45,566 nt of DNA from NCBI GenBank assembly GCA_900546355.1, contig URCM01000013.1:1-45566 (forward strand). Direction: 5' to 3'. The position numbers and the translations under genes were made by a program. Of the stretch, positions 43,631 to 45,566 are shown piece after piece. The stretch's first letter is position 1. Each line of letters begins with the position of its first letter. The notes beneath the pieces are model-generated. The model was not told where the DNA came from. It saw nothing but the letters and a program-made list of their open reading frames with translations, and did not search any database. Source of the stretch: an uncultured Bacteroides sp. Its GTDB lineage: Bacteria > Bacteroidota > Bacteroidia > Bacteroidales > Bacteroidaceae.

Positions 43631-45412
43631 ATGAAAAACCCGTTGATAAAATATATGATTATAGGAGCACTTGCAGCTCCTGCAATGTTTTCTTGTTCAG
43701 ATATTCTGGATAAGGCTCCATTGACCGAAATCGGTGAAGACCAGTTATGGTCGGATCCTGCATTGGTACAGGCTTTCGTCAACTCCCGCTATAATCAAGT
43801 CGGACATGGATGGACAGAATCCATGCAAAGTTCGATTGTAGACGAAACAGAACTGACTTGGTTACGCGGTTGTGAAGTCCACAATTTCGCCCGTGTAAGC
43901 CCCAGTGATTTAGGGCGCATGAACGGCGGATGGTATGGTTGGGACAATCGTTCGTGGTCAACCAAGTGGAACAATATCACAAACTGCAACATCTTTTTCG
44001 AACGTGTCGATAATGTTCCTTTTACCGATGAAGAACTAAAAAACCGCTTGAAAGGTGAAGTTCGTTTCTTACGCGTTTTCGAATACAATGATTTAATCAC
44101 ACGGTGGGGAGGTGTGCCTTTAATCACCAAAAGTTTCACGATTAATGATGTAGATGAAATCAAACGACAAGTACGTGCCTCGTATAAAGATTGTGTAGAT
44201 TTTATGGTATCGGAGTTAGACCAGGCAGCCGAAGAATTACCCGCAAGTTATAGCGGCAATGATTACGGACGTGCAACGAGTGTGGCTGCGTTAGCCTTAA
44301 AATCAAGAATTTTGCTTTATGCGGCAAGCCCGTTGATGAATGAAAATGTAACGATGCCGGAAATAGGTTACACTAATCCTGACCCCAATCGTTGGCAAAA
44401 AGCGGCAGATGCAGCAGATGCGGCCGTAGCTGCGGCTGAAGCTGCCGGTTATAAATTGCTGGAAACAACATCGAAAAATGCAGATGACTTGGCTATCAAT
44501 TACCAGAACATTTTCCTTGACAACACTTCTACCAATACAGAAGTCTTGTTCGCCCGTATGGGCACCGCCAGCAATCTGGGAGAAAACCTGTCTTCCTTGG
44601 AGCAATGGAACTTCCCGAATGGTTGGGGAGGTTGGGGAGGAAATTGTCCGCTCCAAGAATTGGTAGATGATTATGAAGTGGTAGATGCAGACTTCACCCA
44701 CGCTGAACCTTTCAATTGGGCCAATCCGGAAATGTCCGCTTCTCCTTACGAAAACCGCGACCCGCGTTTTTATGCAAGCATTCTTTACGATGGAGCACCG
44801 TGGAAAGAAAGAACATTAGAGACCTACTTTACGGTGGACGCCAACGGCAATGAAACAGGAGGCGGTCAAGATACCCGATACGGACGTGATGACTGGAACA
44901 CTTCACCCACAGGATATAATATGAAAAAATTCATGGATGAAAGTTATGTAGGCAATTCGTATAATTTCAGTGCCAAGAATTGGATTTGGATACGCATGGC
45001 AGAACTGTATCTAAATCAAGCCGAAGCATGGTATCATGCAGGAGATGAAACCAAAGCGCGCACAGCGGTAAACAAGGTTCGCAATCGTGCCGGTATGCCC
45101 GATATTACTTCTTCAGGAGCTCAATTATTGGAAGATATAAAGCATGAACGCCGTATTGAATTAGTATTCGAGGAACATCGTTATTATGATGTACGCCGTT
45201 GGAAAGAAGCTGATAAATATTTGGGAAGAACCATGCATGCCATTACCGTCAAACTTTATCCAGACGGACATAAAACCTACGAAGTGTCTGACTTAAGAAG
45301 TGACGTAGGAGGAAACCGTTTATGGGATGATAAGATGTATTGGTTACCGATTACACGGTCTGAAATAGAAAAAAACCCGAACCTGACACAGAATCCGGGA
45401 TATACAAATTAA
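43631..45412 (+). CDS. SusD-like glycan-binding lipoprotein 2
   Basis: This 593-residue surface lipoprotein has a lipobox around Cys22 (PAMFSC), a SusD/RagB-type fold with RFLRVFEYNDLITRWGGVPL, ALALKSRILLYAASPLMN, and the C-terminal WIRMAELYLNQAEAWYHAG and KHERRIELVFEEHRYYDVRRW. It ends NLTQNPGYTN. It pairs with the SusC encoded 15 bp upstream. The sequence after it starts a probable GH97 gene, so an alpha-linked glucan or galactoside is a likely substrate. Confidence 0.93.
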   Translation: MKNPLIKYMIIGALAAPAMFSCSDILDKAPLTEIGEDQLWSDPALVQAFVNSRYNQVGHGWTESMQSSIVDETELTWLRGCEVHNFARVSPSDLGRMNGGWYGWDNRSWSTKWNNITNCNIFFERVDNVPFTDEELKNRLKGEVRFLRVFEYNDLITRWGGVPLITKSFTINDVDEIKRQVRASYKDCVDFMVSELDQAAEELPASYSGNDYGRATSVAALALKSRILLYAASPLMNENVTMPEIGYTNPDPNRWQKAADAADAAVAAAEAAGYKLLETTSKNADDLAINYQNIFLDNTSTNTEVLFARMGTASNLGENLSSLEQWNFPNGWGGWGGNCPLQELVDDYEVVDADFTHAEPFNWANPEMSASPYENRDPRFYASILYDGAPWKERTLETYFTVDANGNETGGGQDTRYGRDDWNTSPTGYNMKKFMDESYVGNSYNFSAKNWIWIRMAELYLNQAEAWYHAGDETKARTAVNKVRNRAGMPDITSSGAQLLEDIKHERRIELVFEEHRYYDVRRWKEADKYLGRTMHAITVKLYPDGHKTYEVSDLRSDVGGNRLWDDKMYWLPITRSEIEKNPNLTQNPGYTN

Positions 45413-45439
45413 TTTGTTTTAACAATAGCATCAAGCACC

Positions 45440-45566
45440 ATGAAGAAACAGGCATTTTTATTCATTCTTGCGTTGGGAGCGTCTTCCGCATGGGCACAAC
45501 AAGCCACGGTAAGCGGTCCCGACCAGCAGCTTAAAGTGGATGTGTCGGTAGACGGAGGCATCCCGT
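45440..45566 (+). CDS. Probable GH97 glycoside hydrolase, N-terminus only
   Basis: Only the first 42 codons are in the window. They give a signal peptide (MKKQAFLFILALGASSAWAQ) then QATVSGPDQQLKVDVSVDGG. This S/G-PD-x-x-L-K-V-x-V pattern resembles the N-terminal domain of GH97 enzymes (SusB-type alpha-glucosidases and alpha-galactosidases). It starts 27 bp after SusD. The gene continues past the window edge, so the call rests on a short stretch. Confidence 0.5.
   Translation, partial: MKKQAFLFILALGASSAWAQQATVSGPDQQLKVDVSVDGGIP

Overview
The window looks like a chromosomal segment of a gut-type Bacteroidales, most likely Bacteroidaceae (Bacteroides or Phocaeicola). The evidence is two SusC/SusD pairs, an ECF sigma/FecR pair, GLPGLI-family proteins, a DPP-IV-like S9 peptidase, and repeated use of the Bacteroidetes promoter pattern TTG-N20-TAnnTTTG. 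The species cannot be fixed from sequence alone. No tRNA, rRNA, CRISPR array, transposase or integrase was found.

Region 1 (about 1-13,203, + strand) is the most interesting part. It is a candidate disulfide-bonded, double-glycine-leader peptide system. In order it holds a TPR/transmembrane/HTH regulator, a frameshifted DUF3244-like secreted protein, a C39-like/VKOR/thioredoxin fusion, peptide 1, two GLPGLI proteins, a short relic of the VKOR gene, peptide 2, a third GLPGLI protein, a peptidase-containing ABC exporter, its HlyD-type adaptor, and an outer-membrane beta-barrel protein. The peptides share a 23-residue leader ending in Gly-Gly. Their 36-37 residue acidic cores carry one Cys near each end. 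The inferred pathway is cleavage at GG and export by the C39 transporter, disulfide formation by the VKOR fusion, and outer-membrane passage or uptake through the barrel. GLPGLI proteins would be periplasmic partners or immunity factors. A tandem duplication is visible: part of the VKOR 3' end, a leader segment of about 65 bp, the peptide gene, its hairpin and a GLPGLI gene all occur twice.

Region 2 (13,224-21,429) is a small glycan-use locus: a GH65-like enzyme on the minus strand, divergent from SusC, SusD and a thioredoxin-fold protein. Region 3 (21,690-36,047) is housekeeping: nhaA; a + strand run of RNA methyltransferase, DPP-IV-like peptidase, purD, a membrane protein, a DedA/YqaA-like protein and mnmD; then dsbD-like and miaB on the minus strand; then a small membrane protein and a succinate/acetate-type CoA transferase.

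Region 4 (36,048-38,543) is gene-poor and repeat-rich around an M48 peptidase and a DUF3592 protein. Region 5 (38,544 to the end) is a second glycan locus: ECF sigma factor (frameshifted at its sigma-4 helix-turn-helix), FecR anti-sigma, an STN-domain SusC, SusD, and the first 42 codons of a probable GH97 enzyme. Both frameshifts in the window (about 1,926-1,943 and about 39,011) look like loss of one base, so they are either real lesions or assembly errors.
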